The notes: a model not told the origin generated them from the letters alone. Positions 35,820-45,259 are shown, counted from the first letter of the stretch. The stretch: DNA of 64,000 bases from a bacterium (GCA_030430075.1 JAUIGN010000021.1:62001-126000), one strand, 5' to 3'. A program made the numbers and translations.

Positions 35820-38800
35820 ATGGCTAAGAAGAAAACAAAAGCCGAACAACTTCAAGAGGCTGTAGCCGAAGCGGTGGGGGCCGGTCGTGAGTTGCATTTG
35901 GAGTCAGTTGATTTCTCTGATCCCAATCGTCCCAAGACATGCCTTGAGGTTGATTTTCCAATTCTGCCAATCAACCATGTTGCTTCAATCGAAGGAAACG
36001 CTGGTAAGCCAATCTACCAAATGTCGAAATGGTGGGCCCGGCGACGGTCGAGCGTGTTTCGTGCCATGTTGATCGCTGCTGCGATCAAAGCCCCTGATGA
36101 TACTGCGGAAGCTGCACGAACAGTCTGGGATGCCTACTACTGCAACCACCAACAGAACGACGCATTTCGCAATCTGAAGGTTGCCGACATTTTCATGGGG
36201 GGCGGCACTACGATTGTAGAAGGTGCCCGCCTTGGCATGCAGATGTATGGGAACGACCTGAACCCTGTCGCTTGGCTCGTTGTCAAGAATGAGTTGGCCG
36301 AGGTTGACCCCGCCCAAGTGCAAACACTACTCAAACAGGTCGAGGAGGAAGTCAAGCCACAGATCATGCCTTTCTACGCCTGTGATTGCCCTCGTGGACA
36401 TAAGGGCAAGTGGACGAACAAAAAGACCGGCGAGGTAATGGCCAGTGACTTCGATCCGTTAGCGCTAAAGGCGAACGAGCGAACTGAGTATGAATACAAC
36501 GGGCCAGAAATCATTTACACATTTTGGGCGAAACACGGTCCCTGCCAGGCGACGGAGTGTAATCACCGAACGCCAATCATGACTTCGCCTTTAGTTGCTA
36601 CAAAAACACTGACTGTCAAAGCATGGCCTACTAAAGAATGCAAAGCATGTGGTGAGACATTTGATGTTGAGCAAAAGGGAACTCATATCGCACCCGCCGC
36701 ACTGTTTGTTGTGTCAGACGATGAGGCTCCATTCGCCTGCATGGATGATGATGGGCACTACTCGTGCCCCCACTGTGGTCACGAGTATCACGACGCTAAG
36801 GCGGCATCCGAAGGCAAGTCATCTGCGTTGGGAAAAGCGCAGAACAAGAAGGTTGACTTTACGCTGCTCGTTCACCCGGACTGGCTCAAGGGCTCGCCAG
36901 GCGAAGATTCCGCTGGACGTAGCTTTGGTGGAAGTGCAGATGATTCTGCCAAAGCGACTGCTGCTTGGAATGCTGAAAGAAAGGACACTCTTAGGCTGAT
37001 TGAGGTCCGTGGCAAGTTGCCAGAGCAAATCAAGTGCCCAGACACAAACCGTGAGTTCTTTACGGACAGTCGCAGTAGCACCATGCCCCGCCGTGCAGCA
37101 TTTACTTGCCAAGAGGCGACATGTGGCCTTGAGCAAAATGTTTATGAATCTCTTGGAAAGTTTGGGACTACGGGGCCGGTATCGCCCTATGCAATTCAAG
37201 GCTTTTGTCCTGAATGTAAAGCAAAAGGAATTCCCTACCGAGGCCGATTCTTCGATGTGCCCGACCCCAGATCATTCGATGCTGCGTTTCAAGAATGGGA
37301 ACTGTTAAGAGAATCGACGCTCGAACCATATTGGCCTAAAACGGAATTGCCATTCGGAGTAACGACTCATATTGATCGACCGCTTCCGCAACATGGGTTT
37401 ACACACTGGTGGAAGATGTTCAATGCTCGGCAACTTCTCGTCAATTGCCAGTTGTTTAGGGCCATAGCTCACTCTACTCATGTCGAGCAGTCAACTCGAC
37501 TATTCGTTTTGGGTGCTTTCCAGCAGTACCTCAGAAATCAAAACATGTTCTGCATTTGGGACAAGGACTACGACAAACTTGTTCCTATGATGAGCAATAA
37601 CAATTACGCCCCCAAGCTGACCGTTGTTGAGAATTGTGTGTTTGCTGATCTGGGACGTGGCAATTGGGAGTCCTGTTCATCGAGCCTAGCAGACACACTA
37701 GAGTGGAAGGCGGACCCTTGGGAGCTTGTTGCAACAAAGGAATTGGAACGTGTAGACAGCACACTCGCATCGAAAGTCACAGGAAAAAGTCAAAAGACGT
37801 TTCCAGGCGATCCTGTGCTAGACTCTTGCACTTTGACATGCCAGTCGTCCACGGACATCTCCGCTATCCCTGATGGGACTTGTGATCTGGTAATTACCGA
37901 TCCTCCGTTCGGCGGCTTGCTGCACTACTCTGAGCTATCTGACTATTTTTATGTCTGGTTACGGCTTTTCCTGAAGGATCAGTTTCCTGATTGGTTTTCG
38001 CCAGAGTTCACGCCTAAAGCACTTGAAGCAGTAGCCAACAAAGCACGTCAGCCGGATGATCACGATGCGTTCTATCAGCGTGTGCTAACACAGTGTTGGC
38101 GAGAGGCAACTAGGCTGTTGAAACCGGCTGGATTGCTGGCGTTCACGTTCCACCATAGTGCAGATGAACCGTGGATAGCCGTTCTGGAAAGTCTTTTTGA
38201 CGCCGGGTTGATTCTTGAGGCAACGTTTCCAATACGCAGTGATGAGTCTAAGGGGAAAGGCGAGTTTGGGTCGCAACAGATTGAATTTGACATCGTGCAT
38301 GTGTGCCGAAAACGTTTGCATTCCCCGGAGCCAATCAGTTGGGCTCGCCTTCGTCGCCAGATCATGAAAGACGTGCGCCAACTTCAAGAGATCATTGAGC
38401 AGCACCAGAAGGAAGGGCTTGGCGAGGCAGACCTTCAAGTGATTCGGCGTGGGAAGGCCCTCGAATATTACTCTCGCCATTACGGAAAGGTTTATATCGA
38501 AAAAGGCCGGGAAGACGAGTTCACCGTGAAGGATGCTCTTGTCGGCATCAACCAACTTCTCGATGACGAAAGCGACACAACCAGCGAGGCTCCTCCCGTT
38601 CTGGCCGAACCATACACTCGGCAGTTTTTACGTTTGTTCGCTGATAAAGCCAGTCTCGAACGTGACCAGATGCAGAAGTATCTGCGTGGCACGGGCGTTT
38701 CACCTTCGGAATTCCTGGATCGTGGCTGGTGTAGCGAAGCTAAGAAAATCTTTACGATCACGCATCCATTGGAGTGGGCGGAACAGTGGAAAGGTAAACC

Positions 38801-39077
38801 ACGCAAAGGAATGTCTCGTGACTTCGATCAGGCTTACTTCCTGGTTGGAGCTTGCTACGACGACAGTGGCATCAAGGTCAGCGATACGCTCAACAGCGGG
38901 AGCTTTGTTGCGCATCCTGCGATCAGCGATTTGCTTGACTGGTTTGGAAAGCACGGCAGCGATTCGGACATGCGTGCTGCCGCCCGGCGTGCAAAACAGA
39001 TTTATTCGTCATGGCTGGCGAAGAATACCAAACAGGTCAGTACACAGCGGACGTTGTTTGACTTGGAGGATGATTAG
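35820..39077 (+). CDS. DUF1156 adenine-specific DNA methylase (PglXI-like)
   Basis: A 1,085-residue methylase. The N-terminus (ILPINHVASIEGNAG, YQMSKWWARRRSSVFRAML) is the DUF1156 signature. VADIFMGGGTTIVEGARLG near residue 122 is the SAM-binding motif. Several zinc-ribbon pairs follow (CKACGETF, CPHCGHEY, CPECKAKG). The catalytic motif DPPFGG begins at D694, with LLKPAGLLAFTFHHS downstream. This COG1743-type enzyme is the methylase of DUF499/PglZ systems and, as I recall, of type 3 BREX. It should mark host DNA. Confidence 0.9.
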   Translation: MAKKKTKAEQLQEAVAEAVGAGRELHLESVDFSDPNRPKTCLEVDFPILPINHVASIEGNAGKPIYQMSKWWARRRSSVFRAMLIAAAIKAPDDTAEAARTVWDAYYCNHQQNDAFRNLKVADIFMGGGTTIVEGARLGMQMYGNDLNPVAWLVVKNELAEVDPAQVQTLLKQVEEEVKPQIMPFYACDCPRGHKGKWTNKKTGEVMASDFDPLALKANERTEYEYNGPEIIYTFWAKHGPCQATECNHRTPIMTSPLVATKTLTVKAWPTKECKACGETFDVEQKGTHIAPAALFVVSDDEAPFACMDDDGHYSCPHCGHEYHDAKAASEGKSSALGKAQNKKVDFTLLVHPDWLKGSPGEDSAGRSFGGSADDSAKATAAWNAERKDTLRLIEVRGKLPEQIKCPDTNREFFTDSRSSTMPRRAAFTCQEATCGLEQNVYESLGKFGTTGPVSPYAIQGFCPECKAKGIPYRGRFFDVPDPRSFDAAFQEWELLRESTLEPYWPKTELPFGVTTHIDRPLPQHGFTHWWKMFNARQLLVNCQLFRAIAHSTHVEQSTRLFVLGAFQQYLRNQNMFCIWDKDYDKLVPMMSNNNYAPKLTVVENCVFADLGRGNWESCSSSLADTLEWKADPWELVATKELERVDSTLASKVTGKSQKTFPGDPVLDSCTLTCQSSTDISAIPDGTCDLVITDPPFGGLLHYSELSDYFYVWLRLFLKDQFPDWFSPEFTPKALEAVANKARQPDDHDAFYQRVLTQCWREATRLLKPAGLLAFTFHHSADEPWIAVLESLFDAGLILEATFPIRSDESKGKGEFGSQQIEFDIVHVCRKRLHSPEPISWARLRRQIMKDVRQLQEIIEQHQKEGLGEADLQVIRRGKALEYYSRHYGKVYIEKGREDEFTVKDALVGINQLLDDESDTTSEAPPVLAEPYTRQFLRLFADKASLERDQMQKYLRGTGVSPSEFLDRGWCSEAKKIFTITHPLEWAEQWKGKPRKGMSRDFDQAYFLVGACYDDSGIKVSDTLNSGSFVAHPAISDLLDWFGKHGSDSDMRAAARRAKQIYSSWLAKNTKQVSTQRTLFDLEDD

Positions 39078-39080
39078 GCC

Positions 39081-39596
39081 ATGCAAGCACCACTTGTAAA
39101 TGACAACCTGTGGAACCGTCGTGGCATCTCACTGCTGTGGGATGCGGACGAGTTGAACAAACTATGCCAACCGCAGCAGGTCATCAGCCTTCGACATCTT
39201 AGACAACTCCATGATGCTGGCTGGCCTGACGATGACCTCCATCTTGTCAACGATGTTGCTCTGGTTGTTGCTGGGCTGGATGCCTGCATTGACTCGCTGC
39301 CGCCCGATGATGCCACCGCATGGCTGGAACAACATATTTACCCGCTGAACGTGTCGTACCAGCGAGAGGTAGCGGATGGTGGTGGACAAGCCGCACTGAT
39401 CTTTTGGGTAGTCGAACACAATCGACTCCAGTACCGAACGAGTGAGGATGCTTGGTACTGGCATTGCAGTGGTGAATATAAAAAAGAACAGATTCCGTTG
39501 AGCCATTGTTTGTTCAACGGCGCACAACATGATTTGAAAGAAATACACGACGCCAAGGGACATCGCCTCGGCTTGTATCATCCGAGGATTTCGTAG
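39081..39596 (+). CDS. Unknown protein of the defence operon
   Basis: A 171-residue soluble protein, not recognised. It starts three bases after the methylase stop and ends 14 bases before the helicase, so it is an integral operon member. It has the stretches LLWDADELNKLCQPQQVISLRHL, WLEQHIYPLNVSYQREVADGG and LIFWVVEHNRLQYRTSEDAWYWHC. The tight spacing implies a role in the complex. Confidence 0.8.
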   Translation: MQAPLVNDNLWNRRGISLLWDADELNKLCQPQQVISLRHLRQLHDAGWPDDDLHLVNDVALVVAGLDACIDSLPPDDATAWLEQHIYPLNVSYQREVADGGGQAALIFWVVEHNRLQYRTSEDAWYWHCSGEYKKEQIPLSHCLFNGAQHDLKEIHDAKGHRLGLYHPRIS

Positions 39597-39610
39597 GACA
39601 GATTTATCGC

Positions 39611-42370
39611 ATGACTGCTCAGCAGACGCTTCAACCCGGTCAGAGAGTACGCCACGCCGAATTCGGTGAGGGGGTGATCGTCAGTTCTGCGACGAATGGT
39701 TTCGTGCGAGTCTTCTTTGGCGATGGTGAACGTCAGGTTCCTGTCGCTTCTTTAACGCCGATCCTGGCTCGGTCGGAGCAGATCGTTCGTAATGTCGGGA
39801 CTGGCGTTCAGCGGAACCGACGAGCATGGCTTGCTTATCAAGCCTATGCATTGCCGCTCTTAGAGAGTACAGCGGCGCTAACGTCCGCAAAGATAGACTT
39901 GTTGCCGCATCAAGTCGTACTAACACATCGCATAGCAACAGCATCTCCACGGCGTTACCTCATTGCTGATGAGGTCGGCTTGGGAAAAACCATTGAAGCA
40001 GCACTTCTACTACGAGAATTGGCGAGCCGTGGCGAACTGAAACGGGCATTGATGGTAGTGCCTGCCGGTCTGGTCAATAACTGGCACCGGGAGTTAAACG
40101 AAGTCTTCAATCTTGACTTTGAAGTTTTCGGTAGCCAAGGCGATGTTACAGATCGAAAGTCGAATGCATTTGTAAAGCACGACCGCCTCATCGCCAGTGT
40201 GGACACTCTAAAAAGACGGGCACGGGTCAAGCGGCTCATGGATGCCCCGATGTGGGATTTGGTCGTCTTTGACGAAGCCCAACATCTGACCGCATCTCGC
40301 TCAGGTGGCAAGGTTAAGAAGACTGAAAACTATCGACTGGCTGAAGCGATGAAGGATCATTGCCGTGATCTGGTTTTGTTGTCAGCAACTCCACACCAAG
40401 GCGACCACTACCGTTTTTATATGTTGATCAAGTTGCTTGATCCAACCATGTTCACCAGCCCAGATGACATGGTGGACAATAGGCATCGACTGAATTCAAT
40501 CATATTTCGTCGAACAAAGGCCGATGCATGCCGCCCAGACGGATCAACTCTATTTGCTCGACGCTGGGTTCACACTGAATCCTTCGTGATGTCGGAGATC
40601 GAACGAGAGTTTTACAACGAACTCAACGTCTATTTGATGGATGGCTTTGCTCTCGCCAAGCAGCAAGGTAATAAGGGGCGGGCACTTGGATTTGTCATGA
40701 CGATCTTTCAAAAGATCGCTGCATCTAGTTTTGCTGCTGTCCATCGCACCCTGCGCCGACGCTTGATCGCCCTGACGGTACAGGAAGGGTTGATGCATGA
40801 CAGCAGGCTCGATATTGACGCTCGTGATGCTGCTTTCGCAGAAGCTCGTCAGTTGATCATGCGAGAGTTCCACCTGCCGGAAGACCGGCTTGGACAGATC
40901 GAATCCGAACGCATTCTAGCCGACCTCAAGCGGCGGATTGTGAAGCGAATGGATGACGATGAACTGGCGATCTTGTCGAGTGAATACTCATCGGAAACGG
41001 CCACAACCGATTCTGAAGACTCGGCTATTGTCGCCGTCGAACTTGCTCTACCGGAAGAACGTCAGCGCATCCGCAACCTTCTAACAAAGTTTCCCCCAGA
41101 AACGGAGACGAAGGTAAAGAATCTGATCAATGCGTTGGGCGCACTCTGGCAGCAGGATTCTTCTGAGCGAGTGGTGATTTTTGCCACGTACCTGGGCAGC
41201 GTTGAGATGCTTGGTGAGGAGATTGAGAAAGCATATCCCGGCCAGGGCGTCGTCGTACTGAAAGGTGGTGATCATGGCTCAAAGCTGGCAGCAGAGAAGC
41301 GATTCAAGCAACCCAATGGCCCAAGGGTAATGATTTGCACTGCCGCTGGGCGTGAAGGAATAAATTTGCAGCACGCTCGTGTGCTGTTTAATTTCGACTT
41401 GCCGTGGAACCCGATGGACCTGGAGCAGCGGATTGGCCGAATCCATCGGTATGGTCAGCAGCATACGGCTCAGGTTTACAACCTCGTCTTGTCTGACACC
41501 ATCGAGGGTAAGATTTTCTTGCTCCTTGATGACAAGCTAAAAGAAATCGCCAAGACGCTGGGCAAGGTCGATGAACATGGAGAAGTTGCAGAAGACCTAC
41601 GATCCCAGATTCTAGGGCAGTTATCTGAGCGCCTGAGCTACGAGAGCCTCTATGCACAAGCCATCTCTGATCCTGAACTAAAAAGAACCCGGCTAGAACT
41701 GGAACAAGCGCTCTCTAACGCATCTGAGGCGAGGAATGTCGTCTACGAACTTTTTCAAGACCTTGATGGTTTCTCGTTAGACGACTACCAGCCATTCTCC
41801 GACACGACGGAGGGCATGGATGAAATCGTTCGATTTGTTCGTGCAGCAGCGGAAGAAGAAGGGAAGACCTGCCAGCCTGAATCCGATGGGGTGTTCGCCA
41901 TCGTGACGCCTGACAACGGTGAACCATTGAGATTCACTACAGATCGAGACGCTTCGATTGAATCAGAGAGCATCGACCTGATGGGATTGGACCATCCGCT
42001 TGTTATGCAGTACATGCAGCAATTTCGTGGTCTTCCTGACGATCACATTGGCATTCGGGTTCGCAGTGACGACGGACGCACAGGCGTCATGTCGATTTGG
42101 CATGTAACAACTCAGGGCGACCGTGGAGAAACCAGAAACCAAATGCTCACCCTTGCCATAGATGGTGATGGGCAACGTATCCCGGCCTGGGAAAAGCAAG
42201 TTGACCGTTTGTTCCAACTTGAACCGGCCACTTCAGATAAACCGCCTCAAGTGGACCTACTGACGGAGGCTCTTGAACCGATGATCCAGCGTGAACTCGT
42301 CCATCGGGGATTCTTATCTGAGAATCGTGGTTACGATGCAAGACTCGTAGGTTGGGTGGAGGTCGTGTAA
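39611..42370 (+). CDS. SNF2-family helicase (BrxHII-like)
   Basis: A 919-residue superfamily II ATPase. An N-terminal Tudor/SH3-like stretch (GQRVRHAEFGEGVIVSS) precedes motif I DEVGLGKTIEA (K126), motif II FDEAQHL (D221), motif III LLSATPHQ, and C-lobe motifs VVIFATYLGSVEML and DLEQRIGRIHRYGQQ. This is the SNF2/RapA type seen in DISARM and type 3/5 BREX. It probably translocates on DNA and connects recognition with nuclease action. Confidence 0.92.
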   Translation: MTAQQTLQPGQRVRHAEFGEGVIVSSATNGFVRVFFGDGERQVPVASLTPILARSEQIVRNVGTGVQRNRRAWLAYQAYALPLLESTAALTSAKIDLLPHQVVLTHRIATASPRRYLIADEVGLGKTIEAALLLRELASRGELKRALMVVPAGLVNNWHRELNEVFNLDFEVFGSQGDVTDRKSNAFVKHDRLIASVDTLKRRARVKRLMDAPMWDLVVFDEAQHLTASRSGGKVKKTENYRLAEAMKDHCRDLVLLSATPHQGDHYRFYMLIKLLDPTMFTSPDDMVDNRHRLNSIIFRRTKADACRPDGSTLFARRWVHTESFVMSEIEREFYNELNVYLMDGFALAKQQGNKGRALGFVMTIFQKIAASSFAAVHRTLRRRLIALTVQEGLMHDSRLDIDARDAAFAEARQLIMREFHLPEDRLGQIESERILADLKRRIVKRMDDDELAILSSEYSSETATTDSEDSAIVAVELALPEERQRIRNLLTKFPPETETKVKNLINALGALWQQDSSERVVIFATYLGSVEMLGEEIEKAYPGQGVVVLKGGDHGSKLAAEKRFKQPNGPRVMICTAAGREGINLQHARVLFNFDLPWNPMDLEQRIGRIHRYGQQHTAQVYNLVLSDTIEGKIFLLLDDKLKEIAKTLGKVDEHGEVAEDLRSQILGQLSERLSYESLYAQAISDPELKRTRLELEQALSNASEARNVVYELFQDLDGFSLDDYQPFSDTTEGMDEIVRFVRAAAEEEGKTCQPESDGVFAIVTPDNGEPLRFTTDRDASIESESIDLMGLDHPLVMQYMQQFRGLPDDHIGIRVRSDDGRTGVMSIWHVTTQGDRGETRNQMLTLAIDGDGQRIPAWEKQVDRLFQLEPATSDKPPQVDLLTEALEPMIQRELVHRGFLSENRGYDARLVGWVEVV

Positions 42371-42377
42371 TTTTGCA

Positions 42378-43265
42378 ATGATCGATTACACAGAAATCGC
42401 CTACGACACGGATGGCTGGGAACAGTTTGCAAGAGACTTTCTCGTGACCAGAGGTTTCTTTGTGGAGTCCACCGTAGACCGTGGCCCCGATCAGGGAAAG
42501 GACTTGCTTGTAACAGAGAACCTGAAGGGCACTCTCAGCAGCTACCAATTCCGTTGGCTTGTAAGTTGCAAGCACTTCGCAACGAGCGGAAAAGCGGTAT
42601 CTGAGGACCACGAACCAAACATACTTGAGCGCCTGAAACATTTTAGGGCAGATGGCTTCATCGGTTTCTACTCGACATTAGCGTCATCTGGCCTAAACAC
42701 ACGACTGAAGGCCCTGCGAGACAACAAGGACATCAAAGACTATTCGGTTTTCGACGGTCGCCTGATCGAGAATCTGCTCATCACGACCGGGTACTCGCCA
42801 TTGATGCTGCGATACTTTCCGAACTCCTACAAGATCGTTCGGCCTTTGCATCTCGTGCTTGACGAATACCAGCCACTTGAGTGCAAGGTGTGCGGCAAAG
42901 ACCTGCTGATGGAGTTGTACGCCAACCAACATGTTGGCAACCTTGTCCATGCAATGGTCGGGGCAACATTTCACTCTGTGTACGTCGTGTGTAAGGGTCA
43001 GTGCGACAGGAAAGCGGAACAAGCTCAACTAGCGCTTAAACGACAAACCGGATGGGCCGACTTGGATGACTTGATCATGCCTGTCGAGTTCCTGAGATAC
43101 ATGTTTGCCACCATGAACAGGATTCGTTCGGGGCAAGATCACTATACAGATGAAGCATTTGCCCAGGAGAAACACATTCTGATTTCTCTTGCCCAACGAG
43201 TCCTGCGTCACACGACCGACGAGGAACGTCAGCGGTTTCTTGAGTTGGCCAAACTTCCTTTTTAG
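42378..43265 (+). CDS. Mrr-type restriction endonuclease-like protein
   Basis: A 295-residue protein. The N-terminal part has a PD-(D/E)xK-like core of Mrr type: DRGPDQGKDLLV (D42) followed by WLVSCKHF (K65, with Ser in the usual Glu/Gln place). Two cysteine pairs (CKVCGK and CKGQCD) suggest a zinc ribbon. The C-terminus is helical. It begins seven bases after the helicase stop. It is the likely DNA-cleaving component of the system. Confidence 0.78.
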   Translation: MIDYTEIAYDTDGWEQFARDFLVTRGFFVESTVDRGPDQGKDLLVTENLKGTLSSYQFRWLVSCKHFATSGKAVSEDHEPNILERLKHFRADGFIGFYSTLASSGLNTRLKALRDNKDIKDYSVFDGRLIENLLITTGYSPLMLRYFPNSYKIVRPLHLVLDEYQPLECKVCGKDLLMELYANQHVGNLVHAMVGATFHSVYVVCKGQCDRKAEQAQLALKRQTGWADLDDLIMPVEFLRYMFATMNRIRSGQDHYTDEAFAQEKHILISLAQRVLRHTTDEERQRFLELAKLPF

Positions 43266-43279
43266 AAACTCCTAGTCTG

Positions 43280-44098
43280 TTGATCGTCAAGCCATTCATC
43301 CTGCTCCTCCTTATCGCCACCACCCCCGACACCGTCACCGGCAAAGTAACCGCCGTCACGGATGGTGACTCAATCAAAGTCCTGCATGACAAAACCGAGA
43401 TAACGATACGCCTGGAAGGGATCGACTGTCCAGAGTTGGGGCAGGCACATGGGCGACAGGCGAAGAATAGAACGTCAAAACTTTGCTTTGGGAAAGTTGT
43501 AACAATCGAGCCCAAGGGCAAAGACCGATATGGTCGCACGCTGGCGGAAGTTGTCCTGCCAAACAGTATGAGCCTCAATCAGGAACTGGTGCGAACAGGC
43601 TATGCATGGTGGTTCCGCAAATACTCCGACGATAAGACTCTCAAGCAGTTGGAGGCTGAAGCCAAGGCAAAAAAGCTGGGACTTTGGTCTGACGCCAAGC
43701 CAGTGGCTCCGTGGGACTGGCGAGATCAAAAAAGGACTCTGAAACCTTTGCCGATCAATGTTGAAATCGTTTCAAATGGCGTTTCCATCATCGCCCTGTT
43801 GCCGAATCCGGCTGGCAAGGATGCCGGGCACGAAAAAGTTATACTTTCCAATTCAACGAAGACCATCTTGGACCTCGACGGCTGGAAGCTAATCGACAAG
43901 GCAGGGAACGTCTTTTTGTTGTCAGGAAAGATCGGCCCTGGACTGTCACTTGAAGTCACGATGACAGACCCAACTATGCCGCTCAACAACGACGGCGACA
44001 CTGTGACTCTGGTTGATCGAGACAAAATCGCCCGCTCCCGTGTCAACTATCATAAATCCCAAGTCCGTTCCGGCTTGGTGATCAGATTTGCCAAATGA
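43280..44098 (+). CDS. SNase-like nuclease with C-terminal lamin-tail-like domain
   Basis: A 272-residue protein. After a short hydrophobic N-terminus (PFILLLLIATT), residues about 20-140 are a staphylococcal-nuclease-type domain with VTAVTDGDSIKV, IRLEGIDCPELGQ, GKDRYGRTLAEV and LVRTGYAWWFRKY, retaining the catalytic Arg and acidic residues. Residues 160-272 look like a lamin-tail/beta-sandwich domain (ILSNSTKTILDLDGWKLIDKAGN). The best start is a TTG at 43280, so the N-terminus is uncertain. It is the last gene of the defence operon, possibly exported. Confidence 0.82.
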   Translation: MIVKPFILLLLIATTPDTVTGKVTAVTDGDSIKVLHDKTEITIRLEGIDCPELGQAHGRQAKNRTSKLCFGKVVTIEPKGKDRYGRTLAEVVLPNSMSLNQELVRTGYAWWFRKYSDDKTLKQLEAEAKAKKLGLWSDAKPVAPWDWRDQKRTLKPLPINVEIVSNGVSIIALLPNPAGKDAGHEKVILSNSTKTILDLDGWKLIDKAGNVFLLSGKIGPGLSLEVTMTDPTMPLNNDGDTVTLVDRDKIARSRVNYHKSQVRSGLVIRFAK

Positions 44099-44219
44099 CC
44101 AGCTTGCAAGCAGGTCTGGCACTATGGCGGTAAGAGCCGATCACTTCTGATACGGCAGCTTCTAAAGTGGCTCTCTGAAGCGGAAATGAGGGGGGAACGG
44201 TTCAGAGCGGAAAATATGT

Positions 44220-44239
44220 TTGGTAAACAAATTTACCAA
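44220..44239. promoter_or_regulatory. Palindromic operator TTGGTAA-N6-TTACCAA, copy 2
   Basis: Same half-sites and 6-base spacer as at 29147-29166; here the symmetry extends one base outward on each side and into the spacer. It lies 120 bases downstream of the defence operon, in the non-coding region. Confidence 0.6.
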
Positions 44240-44366
44240 AACGGGCGGACAGGAACGTTAGTGACTTGTCGTGATAGCGATAGCACCCGATTCTTCCGTT
44301 CCACAAATAATTTTGAAAAAGTTCCAAATGCTGTTGGAAATGGCGAAAGAGATACTTATCTATAAG

Positions 44367-44418
44367 TGAGCAACAACCGCACGAAACATTTTCAGTCCTC
44401 TGCTCAGGTTGTTGCTCA
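44367..44418. repeat. Long inverted repeat, possible RNA hairpin
   Basis: TGAGCAACAACC (44367-44378) and GGTTGTTGCTCA (44407-44418) are perfect complements with a 28-base loop. ACTTAT-CT-ATAAGT overlaps just upstream (44355-44368), and a T-run (ATTTTTTA) occurs 20 bases downstream. It could be part of a structured RNA or an attenuator-like terminator. Confidence 0.55.
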
Positions 44419-44457
44419 ACGAACTCGGCAGGGGATTTTTTATGCCTCCAGTTGAGC

Positions 44458-44569
44458 CGACGAAACAGTTGGCGGCTGGTTGTAACTTTCATAACTGATA
44501 CCTAACCGCTACCAACTTCCGACAACCTTCGACGACAACACAGCCAAAGACGAAACACTTGGCGGCTGG
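44458..44569 (+). repeat. Pair of 21-bp direct repeats
   Basis: GACGAAACAGTTGGCGGCTGG around 44458 recurs as GACGAAACACTTGGCGGCTGG around 44548, one mismatch, 90 bases apart, in the same orientation. No gene is present. They may be protein-binding iterons or the remnant of a local duplication. Confidence 0.6.
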
Positions 44570-45220
44570 CACCGACCTTCTTCAACTTTCACGGTGACAC
44601 CCACTGGTCACCTTACATGTCGGATTTTGAAAACACAGTGAAACTCTGGTCGTGGATGGTTGGAAGCCGTAGGCTGGGGCGTAGCCCAAGACAGTGGGAA
44701 AGCGGAAGCAACCGCTTTGGTGGCGATGTGCTTCAGGCCCCGCTAGAAAAAATATAAAGCGTTCAAGTCGGCGACGACATTGCAATCAGGTTGATCGGTT
44801 TGACTTTTGTTCGACGGGCATTCCTGGCAGCGAAAAATAGCTGCTGAATTTGCTGGGGCTAGGTACAACTAAAATATGCTTTGACTCTTGGTAATGAGTT
44901 GCTTGTTTGCTCGCTTCGCTCGCAAGCAGGCCCGCCTGACGGCGGACCAGAAACCAGTTTGTAGTAACATCCTGGTGGCTCGCAAAAAGTAACAACAAGT
45001 AAAGTTACTGCGTCCTAAGAGGGAGCGTCAGCAATTGAGCGTAGATGGTCGGTGGCGTCAGCGAGCGCAGCGAGCAGCCACCGGCCAACTTCTCTTAGAG
45101 AAGTAAAACATGGTAGAAAATGATGTCTTCCACTTGCTGCAGCGGGAAGAAGCCAATGCCCGTTTGTGTAAACCGCCAGCCACATGAGCGTGGCACAGCA
45201 GGCCACGATAACTGCCAACA

Positions 45221-45259
45221 AAGAGAAAAGCCCGCAGCCGTCTGACGACGGCTGCGGGC
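45221..45259 (-). terminator. Rho-independent terminator, minus strand
   Basis: A perfect 13-bp stem, GCCCGCAGCCGTC (45230-45242) with GACGGCTGCGGGC (45247-45259) and a TGAC loop, is followed on the minus strand by TTTTCTCTT. It lies 35 bases past the stop of the 45294-45815 gene. Confidence 0.88.

Larger units (their letters stand above)
44099..45220. other. Structured, apparently non-coding region
   Basis: About 1.1 kb without a convincing gene; open frames here cross hairpins and have no family resemblance. It contains an operator palindrome at 44220-44239, a 12-bp perfect inverted repeat (44367-44378 and 44407-44418), two copies of GACGAAACAxTTGGCGGCTGG (44458 and 44548), and later hairpins at 44900-44935, 45048-45085 and 45088-45104. 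It may encode a structured RNA or an origin-like region. Confidence 0.55.

Noticed and set aside
30592..43265. DISARM system
   Set aside because: A SNF2 helicase and methylase are present, but no DrmA/DrmB-like DUF1998 protein or phospholipase D protein; PglZ and DUF499 point to BREX-like instead.
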